A stretch of DNA of 64,000 nt from Glandiceps talaboti (taxonomy: Eukaryota > Hemichordata > Enteropneusta > Spengelidae): positions 8,999,158 to 9,063,157 of the forward strand of contig NC_135567.1 of assembly GCF_964340395.1 (NCBI RefSeq). Direction: 5' to 3'. The notes beneath the pieces were generated by a model. That model was not told where the DNA came from. It did not search any database and saw only the letters and a program-made list of their open reading frames with translations. Of this stretch, positions 35,101 through 45,174 are shown one piece after another. Each line of letters opens with the position of its first letter. The first letter of the stretch is position 1. The position numbers and the translations under genes are program-made.

Positions 35101-35365
35101 TAAGGCCATATCAATGGAAGTTGACTATAATCATGGATTCATGGGTTTTCATTGCCTAACCAATTGTTAAGAATAGGGTCTTGGGGCCAAATTTTATTTT
35201 ACCCCCCTCAAACTAATTTTGAAGATAAAAATTGCCAACATGTATTTTTTTATATGTGGTCCTATAATGAACATAACCATATATGTTTCATAAAATTAAC
35301 ATGCATTTCACACGAAAACCCATATGTCCCTGCACTATAGGCTTACAAGAGAATACAGCGACTTA
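32175..35365. other. ~3.2-kb insertion inside the DIRS-like element
   Basis: Holds a LINE 3' fragment (32636-33185) and otherwise unrecognised AT-rich DNA. The 33.2-34.9 kb part shows nothing. 34970-35140 carries two diverged words of the TTGTTATCTTTGCAA family, also seen near 45.8 kb. Confidence 0.55.
32636..33185 (+). mobile_element. CR1/L2-like LINE 3' end
   Basis: Reads A-L-V-S-P-H-L-D-Y-A-S-P-V near 32640, LEKVQRRFTRMIPQLGGL with one frameshift, then D-P-V-V-F-F-K-V-S-T-S-T-T-R-G-Y-R-L-K near 32875, and a duplicated S-R-L-D-I-x-K-Y-F-x-S-x-x-V-V-x-I-W tail. This is the conserved C-terminal end of non-LTR reverse transcriptases. Confidence 0.75.
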
Positions 35366-35780
35366 CCACTTGTATGGTTTTCGTGGGAGTCGGATTTGAC
35401 TCGAATACAATGTCAATGTTTGTGACTAGAGACCGCTTGGAAGACACTAAAGTTATACTAAACCAATAGAAAGATAAACGCACCGTATCAAAACGCGAAC
35501 TCCAGTCTATCATACGGAAACTCATGTTTATTGCTGTTTGTGTGAGACCCGGGAGGTTGTTTGTATCAAGGATGTTAACGCTACTTCGCAAACTTAAACG
35601 CAACCACCATAAGACGCGCCTTACACGCCACTTCAAAAAAGACTTGTTATGGTGGATAGAGTTTCTGCCAACCTACAATGGCGTTTCACTGATACCTCAA
35701 ATAGACGGGGTCAAAACAATTGTATCACTGCATACAGATGCATGCTTAAGTGGCTGCGGGGAATTACAAATTCTGAGTAT
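35366..35780 (+). mobile_element. DIRS-like retrotransposon: RT end and RNase H part
   Basis: The + frame reads FVGVGFDSNTMSM, one TAG at about 35467, then ELQSIIRKLMFIAVCVRPGR, FKKDLLWWIEFLPTYNGVSL and S-L-H-T-D-A-C-L-S-G-C-G. The T-D-A-x-x-x-G-x-G block is the RNase H start of DIRS elements. It continues the 31.4-32.2 kb fragment and ends near a (TA)n(TG)n tract. Confidence 0.8.
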
Positions 35781-35804
35781 TTTCATGCAGTATTTCAAGA
35801 AAAG

Positions 35805-35909
<105 letters not shown>

Positions 35910-36465
35910 TACAGAGTACATTTTTGATATAACACAAAACAAAAAAATATTCTGCTCTCGGGAACAAGTCTACTGTTCAAAAAAAATAGTTTTGTATTAT
36001 ATGTATTTTGGTTTTCTTAACTAAATATTTTTGTTGTTACTTTTAATTTCGTTGACAACCATAAAACAGATTCTGCAGCTCATTTTTGTGTAGAATAAAT
36101 CAATAAATCAATATATAGTGTTGTTGAAAATTCGAATTTGAAGAGATCAGAGTTCCTTATTTGCTGTATCTTATGTCAAATGTTTGTTCTACTATATGTG
36201 GAGCGATAGCCTAAACTTTTGCGATTTAAAAGCTGCACTCACTTTAATCACCATCTACTAAATTTACTATGTTGGTATGATATGCATGTCTGAAGTCTTA
36301 CATTCTTTAAACCTGCACGAAGCAATGCATTCAGTTAGTTGACATGGGCATTGAAGACACACTCCTTTTTCTCATCGATAAATGTTAGCTTAATTCTAAG
36401 GCGGCTGTGCAGAATTGCATGCTTCACATGGCCCCATCAAACATATATTTCAATTTGTTCAATGT

Positions 36466-36540
36466 GTCCTTCTGACTGAAATAGACCTCCTGTGTGAGGT
36501 TGAAACGTTGAAAATAAAGTTTAACGTAGACTAAAGGACT
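36466..36540 (+). ncRNA. Decayed hammerhead-like end, Penelope type (candidate)
   Basis: CTGAAATA is followed by a clear stem II (GACCTC / GAGGTT), then TGAAACGTT, an A/T loop and AACGTA, i.e. the GAAA box and a stem III (ACGTT/AACGT) with a UA cleavage-site-like end. The CUGANGA box is damaged, so it should not cleave. It resembles hammerhead-bearing ends of Penelope-like elements. Confidence 0.35.
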
Positions 36541-36643
36541 TGTTATTTATTTTACCAAACCCAATGTCAAAGTATAATTATGAAATGAAAGTATTACCTT
36601 CATGTACATGGTCGTACGTTTATGTTTATACTTATGTTTCCAA

Positions 36644-36710
36644 CTAACCAACCAACCAACCAACCAACCAACCAACAAACAAACAAACAAACAAACAAAC
36701 AAACAAACAA
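36644..36710. repeat. (CCAA)n(CAAA)n microsatellite
   Basis: Tandem CCAA units followed by CAAA units. Confidence 0.95.
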
Positions 36711-38105
36711 AGATACAAACCAACTACACATCATTTTTAAGGTGTCACTATGAGAAACATAGACTTAAGTACGGGCGCCCTCATAGTTGTTTATATTCCG
36801 AAGTACTGATGTACAGTATATTGCTTTAAGTAGCTAACATACAAACATGTCACAACTCACAAAATGCAAATAAAAACAAACTACAAGGCAAATACATAAA
36901 ATCTGCCTTGCCAGGTGGACTGATGATGACAATCTTGCAAAATATCATTCTCAAAATTTCACAGAGAAAAATTAAAGTCAACATTCGAAATGCTATAACA
37001 CAGACCACTATAAGTTGTCACTGCATGCTATTCATCTTTGAATAGCACTGCTGATAGACTTTCTTGCCTATTGCTTATATCAATAAATCACAGCAGGTGA
37101 AATATATCAATATCTAACTATATATCTACATATCGTTAAAGTTAATAAAAGTATTAGTTTACTATATAATTTAATATAATTATGGATACAAATTTTACAC
37201 ATACACCTATAGTACTGATATTTCAAACACTTTTGACGTCCATTTATGAAAAGATTGGAAAAAATGATGTTTCTTTTCAAATAAACAAAATAATAATAAT
37301 TTCTCTATTTGTACTCAGAATTATTCACTCAAGACGTTCACGTAAATGTATCTCAGTGACATTTGAGAACGAAAAAAGACATCTTAAAAATGCCTTCGGC
37401 AATGTATCACTGCAGTATTGCACTCTATAATGTATTACAGTGGTATGTGGTCCAAAGCTGATGCCACGTCTCAATGCGAAAAAAGCGAATCCCGAATACT
37501 CTTATATAATAAAACATTTGAAGCAGTGGTGCATCACTGAAAGAACAACAGTCGTGACAATAATTCGTATTTTTTTGTTCTTGGCAATTGACCAACATTT
37601 AGAATATTATTAAATCGTGAAAAAATCTCTCCAAAACCCGAAGCTTAAAAAAATACACATGTATTTCTTAGAGTGGCATTCCCAATAAAAAAATAAAATA
37701 CAGGACACAGGTCCATGTATGATTCAGTTCATATTTTATTACATAATTATGCAAATTACATGTATTGAATGTAAATCTTCTGAATACAATAATAATACAA
37801 AATACATACAGTATAATAATAGTATGCAACTAATGACGTCGTTTGTTATGCCCTACAAAGATATACTGTTTATAAAATGTTAAATTGAACTGTCTGGTAA
37901 TTAGTCCAAGTCAAGTCACGTGGAGTAGTCTAGATATATACAGTATAATGTATTTTGTAATGATATAACGTCAGTGTTCCATAGTTTTATAATGTAAGGT
38001 AACTATTGTACAGTGACGTCAATTCATTACGTCACCATCACAGTCAAGATGGCAAATCTTCACAAAATATAATGATTTATCACGTGACTTCTGGTGTCAA
38101 TTCTC
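36711..38105. other. No gene recognised
   Basis: AT-rich. An 82-codon + frame (37182-37430) shows no motif. No repeat structure was seen. Confidence 0.4.
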
Positions 38106-38156
38106 TTTCTTTTTTTTTTTTTTTTTTTTTTTTGGTAGTACTTGAACTCTTTCTTG

Positions 38157-38200
38157 ATTGTAACTCGGAGTTTCACGCATAAAGCGATCATCAGACAACA
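38157..38200 (-). ncRNA. Hammerhead ribozyme, type I, minus strand
   Basis: Reading the minus strand from 38200: GTTGT, CTGATGA, a short stem II (TCGC...GCGT), GAAA, a 3-bp stem III (ACT/AGT, loop CCG), TT, then ACAAT. All conserved core bases are present; stem I has one G-U pair. It faces the + strand ribozyme at 38243. Confidence 0.72.
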
Positions 38201-38242
38201 AGGTCATTGACATTGTTTGAAAACATCCGAGTCATTGCCAGT

Positions 38243-38285
38243 GTTGTCTGATGATCGCTTTATGCGTGAAACTCCGAGTTACAAC
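38243..38285 (+). ncRNA. Hammerhead ribozyme, type I, unit 1
   Basis: Stem I strand GTTGT (38243-38247), CTGATGA (38248-38254), stem II with loop (38255-38267), GAAA (38268-38271), minimal stem III ACT-CCG-AGT (38271-38279), U at 38280, then ACAAC (38281-38285) pairing with GTTGT over 5 bp. Predicted cleavage is between 38280 and 38281. A type I hammerhead with a 3-bp stem III is the form known from Penelope-like elements and small animal retrozymes. Confidence 0.78.
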
Positions 38286-38369
38286 CAAGAAAGAGTTCCA
38301 GTACTACCAAAACTATTACGCTCTGCCACTTCGGTATAGAGAACTGTCTTAGTAGATTGATACTCACTG

Positions 38370-38371
38370 AG

Positions 38372-38463
<92 letters not shown>
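38370..38463. repeat. (TA)n microsatellite in hammerhead unit 1
   Basis: About 45 TA units with one G interruption near the end; longer by about 10 bp in unit 2 (38826-38928). Confidence 0.95.
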
Positions 38464-38464
<1 letters not shown>

Positions 38465-38547
38465 ATACTCATTATATGTAAAATTCCTATGTTGGAGTAT
38501 ACAGTGTTCAATACATATGTAGAGTGGTATAAATAACACAATGTTAA

Positions 38548-38655
38548 GCAAGACACTCAGGGGTCATTAAACAGTGTTTCACTCTGTTGCGATCATCAGA
38601 CGACATCATCTGTAATCAAAAAAGCGTGAAACACTGTGTAACGACTCCTGAATAT
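38548..38655. repeat. Internal inverted pair of decayed hammerhead-like halves
   Basis: The minus strand carries GTCGT, CTGATGA (38599-38593), an imperfect stem II, GAAA and CACTGTTTAATGAC. The + strand, just downstream, carries only the second half (GAAACACTGTGTAACGAC). Both have lost pairing or a core box. The arrangement is repeated in unit 2 near 39012-39115. Confidence 0.5.
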
Positions 38656-38696
38656 CTTACTTGACATTGTTTGAAAACATCCGAGTCATTGCCAGT

Positions 38697-38739
38697 GTTG
38701 TCTGATGATCGCTTTATGCGTGAAACTCCGAGTTACAAC
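38697..38739 (+). ncRNA. Hammerhead ribozyme, type I, unit 2
   Basis: Identical in sequence to the unit 1 ribozyme, 454 bp downstream in the same orientation, with CTGATGA at 38702-38708 and predicted cleavage between 38734 and 38735. Confidence 0.78.
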
Positions 38740-38825
38740 CAAGAAAGAGTTCCAGTACTACCAAAACTATTACGCTCTGCCACTTCGGTATAGAGAACTG
38801 TCTTAGTAGATTGATACTCACTGAG

Positions 38826-38928
<103 letters not shown>

Positions 38929-39115
38929 ATACTCATTATATGTAAAATTCCTATGTTGGAGTATACAGTGTTCAATACATATGTAGAGTGGTATAAATAA
39001 CACAATGTTAAGCAAGACACTCAGGGTCATTAAACAGTGTTTCACTCTGTTGCGATCATCAGACGACATCATCTGTAATCAAAAAAGCGTGAAACACTGT
39101 GTAACGACTCCTGAA

Positions 39116-41200
39116 TATCTTACTTGATATTGTCTTATGTATAACATGATGTTTAATTTCATCTCAAGAAAGTCAAAAGTATATCAGCTATTTCGACACC
39201 AAGACACACTTATTACAGTAAAACATAGGGGGATGAAACTCCAGGAAATAGAGACGTTTCCACAATATATTGGTCCTTGAGAGTCATTTCATGATTTTAC
39301 AATTACTCAGATTTCAGAGGAGCACCATGTTGATCTTGTGCATTTATAGGGAACCCTTACTATGAGCAATTGTACGAGGGAAGTCTGCACTCGACATATT
39401 CATGGTCCTCATGGGAATCAGCAGAAATAATGTATTGAAGTTGCACTCAACAAATTCATCGGGGGTGAATGACTATAACCTTCAGTGAACATGTACAACA
39501 GCTGTCATGAATATTCAAATATGCGGATTGAATTCATTATTTCCGCTGATTTTCAGACTCAATTGCCCTTAGCAACAATCACAAGTAATTGGAGGTTATA
39601 TAGTTATCTTCTCCTTTAAGGAAATAGTTATTGAGAATGACAATTTGGAACACTATAATGATTGAGGGCGCTATGAATAGATTGGATGATTTAAAATTGA
39701 TAAATTGTCCAATGGATATTTGATATACACGTCGTGAATAATAATTCATTGTAATAACTATTTTTCAGCTCTATAATGTATAACATATAATTATGGATAA
39801 AGGAATTTGACATTGTTTGAAAACATCCGAGTCATTGCCATTGTTAAAAGTGTTGTTTCATTTGAATCTACATTCTATAAAAAGTAATAATATTAACAAG
39901 GACATAATATCATAAAAATAAGACATGTATTTACGTGTCTGTCTTTTCCAAATACAAATGTGTGAGCTATAAACTAATACAATTACACACATCTAGGCCG
40001 TGTAGTTACAATATGTTATAGGAAATTGATATATCAACTACATAGCTTAGTAATTACTGTATTGAAATCATTGTACAACACTACACACAGTATGTAAGTC
40101 TAATAAGTGTGTACACATATGACTGATTGGAAGTTGAAGTTCATGTACCAACTACTGAGTTATTGAAAGTTGAAGGTCATATAATGTCCCATCTTATCAC
40201 AGGACACATTGGACACTACATGGAGTGGTTATTATATTAATACAAAGTATGTAGGAACTATATGGATACAAATGGTTATATTGAAGTTGGTATTATCACA
40301 GGATATAGTGATCATAACATGGGGTGGTTATCACATTATAACTAAAAGCTGTAAGAACTATATATAAGCTGATTTACTCAAAGTTAACTAGATCAACATA
40401 AAGTGTACTAAAATAAACAGAATACACGTCTGTGAAGTCCGCCTTCGCTATAACATTTCAAACCAATGGATATAATATCCGAATATATGTCAGTGATTTA
40501 TTTCACTGTAACAAGGCACATCAAATTATCATAGCATACTACAAGAATATATATCAGCTAAATATATTTCAAAATAACAAAACAAGTCAAATTATCCTCT
40601 CATAAGTCAGTGACGTCTCGTTTCACTATAACAAGGCAAACCAAATGATCATTGCATACAGAAGAGTGCAGTCGAATACACCAGGTAACAATTTTTGAGT
40701 TTTGTGTTTTGGACAAAAGTCCCATTCGATACTTACATTAATTAAATTAAAGAAGTTAACGTCACCTGCATTTATTGACATTTGAAGTGAATTTACTAAA
40801 TACTTATATCGGATTAATGGAAACAATACTATAGTCTCCTACCTAACATTAAAACCAAAGGGTACATCACAAAAAGAATGGACACGAGTCTTTGCTTAAT
40901 GTAAACAAAAAAAGTTTTAGTATCGGTATGATATACAATGATGACATTTCCAAGTACACAATTAATAACCAATACACAGTAGATTTCTATCCAATATGAC
41001 CTAGTAGTCTATAGAGTAAAATATGACAATGAAACCTAAGTTAAACTCTTTAAAGAATACACAATCATGGCTGTTACCGAATGTAAAACAATCATATCAA
41101 CAACATTGTTTTGGTTATTTGGATTGTTGATATTTATTTTAACATTCATTTCCACCCTACCCCGCTAATAGGGTAAATGATACAGTAATAACTAAAGGCG
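39116..41200. other. Region 3' of the Roco gene, no gene recognised
   Basis: A short copy of the hammerhead unit start (CATTGTTTGAAAACATCCGA) recurs at about 39809-39840 without the ribozyme. Otherwise AT-rich DNA with no supported feature. Confidence 0.5.
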
Positions 41201-41220
41201 AATTTGTCTGTCTAACTGTA

Positions 41221-41255
<35 letters not shown>

Positions 41256-41435
41256 GCCTGTATGTATGTATGTATGTATGTATGTATGTATGTATGTATG
41301 TATGTATGTATGTATGTATGTATGTGTGTATGTATGTATGTGTATACCTACATGCATGCATACATACCTACATACCTACATACATCCATACATACATACA
41401 TACATACATACATACATACATACATACATACATGT
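41221..41435. repeat. (GTCT)n, (GTAT)n and (CATA)n microsatellites
   Basis: Three adjacent tetranucleotide tracts; GTAT and CATA parts are near-complementary and could form a hairpin. Confidence 0.95.
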
Positions 41436-41614
41436 CCGTTACACACATATGATTCATACAGATAGTAAATGTTTAAATCGTTTTTATTTCTCTTTCATAT
41501 GGTATTGTACATCAACAAGTTGTCCCCTAACCTCGTTACTATACAAAATGTAGTAACCTAGTATAGAATGGTCTACAATTGTAAATGTAGGAACTGTTTT
41601 TACTAATGACAAAA

Positions 41615-41647
41615 TTTATTTTTTTAATATTTTTTTATATATTTATT
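41615..41647 (-). terminator. Possible polyadenylation signals of the Roco gene
   Basis: AATAAA occurs on the minus strand at 41647-41642 and 41620-41615, about 290-320 bp past the stop codon. Such words are common in AT-rich DNA, so this is only a candidate. Confidence 0.3.
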
Positions 41648-41931
41648 TTGAAAAAATGGCATTGATTATTTGTTATTCAGACCCAGATTACCCAATACAT
41701 ATTATTACTCAAAAAATAATTAGTTTTTCTGGGTTTTCAAACTATGGCATTTCGTAAAGTATACAACTTATCGTGTACAAGGCAGACAACAGAATGTTCT
41801 TATTAACATATTAATAGTCAATATCTGAAACACAGTATTCAGAGTTGCAGCCACTATTGGTATAGTACGTTAAGGTTTGATAGATCGTCACTTGTTACAG
41901 CCATAATGCTGTCAAGACAGGGAAAGACTTG

Positions 41932-44900
41932 TCAGGCTATTTTCCCCATTTTGCTTGCTGTTGTGAAAATCTGTGCATGTTCATCACATAGCCAGAGTAC
42001 TTTCTCCCCAACGACAGCTGCCTGTAAACCACCGAATTGTCTTCCTTCGTCCACTTTGCCAAGAAAATATGACAACTCTTTTCGGCTTAAGGAACATGTC
42101 TGTTTTTCCATTTCTCTCATAAACTCTTCTGTTGAAGGGGCTTTATCCGGGCATTTCTTGGCAATATCTGGAAACTCCTTGTAGAAGTCATTTATAAAGT
42201 TCTCCATCAAATTACTTGCCTTACCAGCTGTACTAGAAATCTTGCCAACACTAGCCATAGCTGGTATTGGAACTAAACTAGCCAGCTTCGTAACTCCTTG
42301 TATGAACTTCAACACCTTGCAGACAATGGGACCATACTTTCTTACAAAGTCCTTCACCTTATTGACTCGGTAACCTGGAGAGTCTATGAAGTGTATATGA
42401 TCTGGATATTCACAGAGTAGATGAACAGCATATCCATCACGAAGATGTGAGAACACTCTTGATGTGACAAATTCTAACCAGGAAAGACCATGTATGTTGA
42501 TTGGTAGCAATACAAATGTCCCGGGGCAGACAGCATCATTGCTAGCATCGAACACTACCTTGGTTAGCGTTTTGGTCATCTGGATATCTTTACACAGCAA
42601 CATCCTACTTCTATTGTGGAAAACGTGGTCTACGCATTCAGAACACTGGAAGGATTTAATCTGTGTAACAGTATCCATTGTTTCAATTTGCTCCGACTGA
42701 CCAATATTATGTGTACGAGTAGCAACACAGATTGGACATGCTACTTCTTTTCGCATTACCAGTTCCTCATAACGAGGCATGTCTGCCACAATCTTCATTA
42801 TATGATCTGCTTCAGTTATAGCACAGCACGCCCTAGGACCTCTCGCTGTAACTAGAATACTGTTATTGTGGTAAAGTAATTCAAATCGAACACGGTGAAT
42901 AGCACCTGGCAAATCCCGACCACAATCGTCACAGTTAGGCTTTGGTATCTGGCATCGGTAAATGACATTATTTCTCAGAAATACTGGCTGGTCACAAACA
43001 ACTGAGTTGTCATGGACAGTTACTATCAGGTCACAGAACCATAATGGAGGCAAAAAGTTAAAGATGTAGTGATGACTCACTTGCTGCTCGTCTTGTTGTG
43101 GGTATGGATTCCAAGTGCCTTCGCTTGGTTGACCCACTGGTAATTGTGAAGGGAATAGTAAGCTTGAGAATTCAAAGCCTGTTGTCGAGCTTGTATGGTG
43201 TGATGTTGGTTTTCCCATAGGAAAACAAATTCGTAACTGAATCAACAACACCAACAGTGGGTAGTGGTATTTCCTGTCAATGTGACTCCACACTTCTTCC
43301 ACATTTCGTACATCTAGACAACCTAAGACATCAACACTGTGAGCTTTGAACGAAATGAATGTCTTCAGCAAGTGTGCCAACCATTGCGGATCCAGAATGA
43401 CAGGAGTATCCTCGTCTTTTAATCCCAATGGTTTGTATACAACATCACCCTGACTGCAAAGGAAGTCCATCACATTATTCACAGATTCTTTACTTTGCAT
43501 TCCTAAATCATTTGCAGATTTTTTGAAATCAGAAAATGATAGAAATGGAGAAGTCGTTGTTAACATCCTTTGTGTTCTTAGACTTTCTCTAAGACAATGC
43601 CATGGTTCTGGAATTTCTCTGTAGGACTCTGTTAAGATATCACAGGCTGCTTTTACAATGGCTTGATGTAACTGTTGAACGCTGCGGTTTCGAAAGACAG
43701 CAAAACCCTGAGGAAAATTGCCAATGCTGCCAACTTCAAAATATCCCACAATGTGAGGGAAACAACTTTGATCCACTTTATCTTTGGTTTTCAGCTTATC
43801 TACGGATTTTTGTTTCGTGACGTCTGTGTCGACCTCAACAAATCCAGCTAATCCCTTATATTGGCTGTGCCTTTCCATTTTAGCAGTTGTTTGGCACATC
43901 AGGCAATTTGAGACAACACGCTGGCTATGGACTTCACAGTGTTTATCACGTACATCTTCAAGAAGTTGTTTGAACTGTTTCCATATGTCAACCAATGCAG
44001 CATCGGTCAGCATGGGGGCATCTGCATGTGTCCCTACAAGTATTGATCGAGATTTCGGTGCAAAGGCATTGACTGTCTCCAGCCATAACCTAACTCTGCC
44101 TATTTGATGAGATGAGGTTATCCTATCTTTAGACTTACCAGTTTGACTGATAGGAAACTCACTTAGATCAAAGACTGTAACAAACAAAGCGTCGTCTGTG
44201 ACAAATAAGGTGTGAGATTCTAAGAAATCCACATCTCCTCCGAAGTCAAAGACGATTACTTTGACACCATCCTTCTTGAGATCAATTTCGAATATATCGA
44301 TGCCATCTGTTTTCTTTACTGTTCGTATCTTGCCTCCTAACGCCTTCAATAGAGTTGTCTTCCCTGACCCTTCATGACCTACCATTACCATCTTAACGGT
44401 GTTGTTGCTAACTAAGTTGTTTCTTAGGAACTCTTGCAGGTAGGATAAGATCGCATCTGTTCCCGCTCGAATAGTATCTTTGGGGATATTAAGTATATTA
44501 TTGCCATCTATACGGAAGCTGTCAAAATGATCGACCCGGCCGATCGAGGTTGGAATTCTTTGTAATGCATTGTTACGAACATCAAGGTTGGTTAACTCTG
44601 ATATAGAACCAATGTCGTCTTGGAGATCAGTTAATCCATTATCATTTAGATACAAGCTGTTAACACTTTTGCATTTAAACTGGATGTACTTCCAGGTATT
44701 CTTTGACTTTGATGCGCTAGTAGATGTTTGCTGTAACTTACAGTGAGTGATGGTCAGTGTGTCAAGAGATCCCCCGAACGTCATTTGCCAAGGTACGCGT
44801 ATTGTTGAATGTTTGACATTGAAATGTTTTACAGTCGGTAACAGCCATGATACTACCCTGTCTGCATTAAAATGTTTGTCACGTAAAATCGCTAAATGAT

Positions 44901-45174
44901 GTGAAACTTGAATGTCATTCATACTATCAACATTGGTATCTACATCTATGACTATTAATGTATGAATTGGTCTACCTTTAAGTAACACTGCGACTTTATC
45001 GACTTCTTGATTAGAATTCAAAATAATCAAAGATATCAGACGCTCCTCCTTGTAGATTGTTGATACTTTTGATTTCAAACCAGTATCTGCCAAGCTGAGA
45101 AATTGGAACTCATTGTGGTCGTCCTTGTATCCACACCCCGACGGCAACTTCAAAGCCGGAATATCTGAAATTAT
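41932..45174 (-). CDS. Roco gene last exon: LRR-ROC-COR and Cys-rich C-terminal region
   Basis: About 1080 codons in one exon, ending in TGA at 41934-41932. The acceptor chosen is AAAG|ATAATTTCAG at 45175, because the other AG (45165) gives an early stop after the upstream exon. LRRs lie at about residues 140-240 (LYLNDNGLTDL, LDVRNNALQRIP). The ROC GTPase has a P-loop GHEGSGKTT (44379-44353, about residue 266), a G3 element DFGG near residue 308 and a G4 element THAD near residue 380. COR-like sequence fills about 460-760. Then come Cys pairs (CDDC, CPIC, CSEC) that could bind zinc, and an amphipathic C-terminal part. All GTP-binding motifs are intact. An intronless Roco body behind small ankyrin exons is notable. 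Confidence 0.88.
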   Translation of the reverse strand: MISDIPALKLPSGCGYKDDHNEFQFLSLADTGLKSKVSTIYKEERLISLIILNSNQEVDKVAVLLKGRPIHTLIVIDVDTNVDSMNDIQVSHHLAILRDKHFNADRVVSWLLPTVKHFNVKHSTIRVPWQMTFGGSLDTLTITHCKLQQTSTSASKSKNTWKYIQFKCKSVNSLYLNDNGLTDLQDDIGSISELTNLDVRNNALQRIPTSIGRVDHFDSFRIDGNNILNIPKDTIRAGTDAILSYLQEFLRNNLVSNNTVKMVMVGHEGSGKTTLLKALGGKIRTVKKTDGIDIFEIDLKKDGVKVIVFDFGGDVDFLESHTLFVTDDALFVTVFDLSEFPISQTGKSKDRITSSHQIGRVRLWLETVNAFAPKSRSILVGTHADAPMLTDAALVDIWKQFKQLLEDVRDKHCEVHSQRVVSNCLMCQTTAKMERHSQYKGLAGFVEVDTDVTKQKSVDKLKTKDKVDQSCFPHIVGYFEVGSIGNFPQGFAVFRNRSVQQLHQAIVKAACDILTESYREIPEPWHCLRESLRTQRMLTTTSPFLSFSDFKKSANDLGMQSKESVNNVMDFLCSQGDVVYKPLGLKDEDTPVILDPQWLAHLLKTFISFKAHSVDVLGCLDVRNVEEVWSHIDRKYHYPLLVLLIQLRICFPMGKPTSHHTSSTTGFEFSSLLFPSQLPVGQPSEGTWNPYPQQDEQQVSHHYIFNFLPPLWFCDLIVTVHDNSVVCDQPVFLRNNVIYRCQIPKPNCDDCGRDLPGAIHRVRFELLYHNNSILVTARGPRACCAITEADHIMKIVADMPRYEELVMRKEVACPICVATRTHNIGQSEQIETMDTVTQIKSFQCSECVDHVFHNRSRMLLCKDIQMTKTLTKVVFDASNDAVCPGTFVLLPINIHGLSWLEFVTSRVFSHLRDGYAVHLLCEYPDHIHFIDSPGYRVNKVKDFVRKYGPIVCKVLKFIQGVTKLASLVPIPAMASVGKISSTAGKASNLMENFINDFYKEFPDIAKKCPDKAPSTEEFMREMEKQTCSLSRKELSYFLGKVDEGRQFGGLQAAVVGEKVLWLCDEHAQIFTTASKMGKIA

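Noticed and set aside
45157-45166. Alternative acceptor TTTCAG for the Roco last exon
   Set aside because: It puts the frame after the upstream exon out of phase and gives an early stop; the AAAG acceptor at 45175 reads through.
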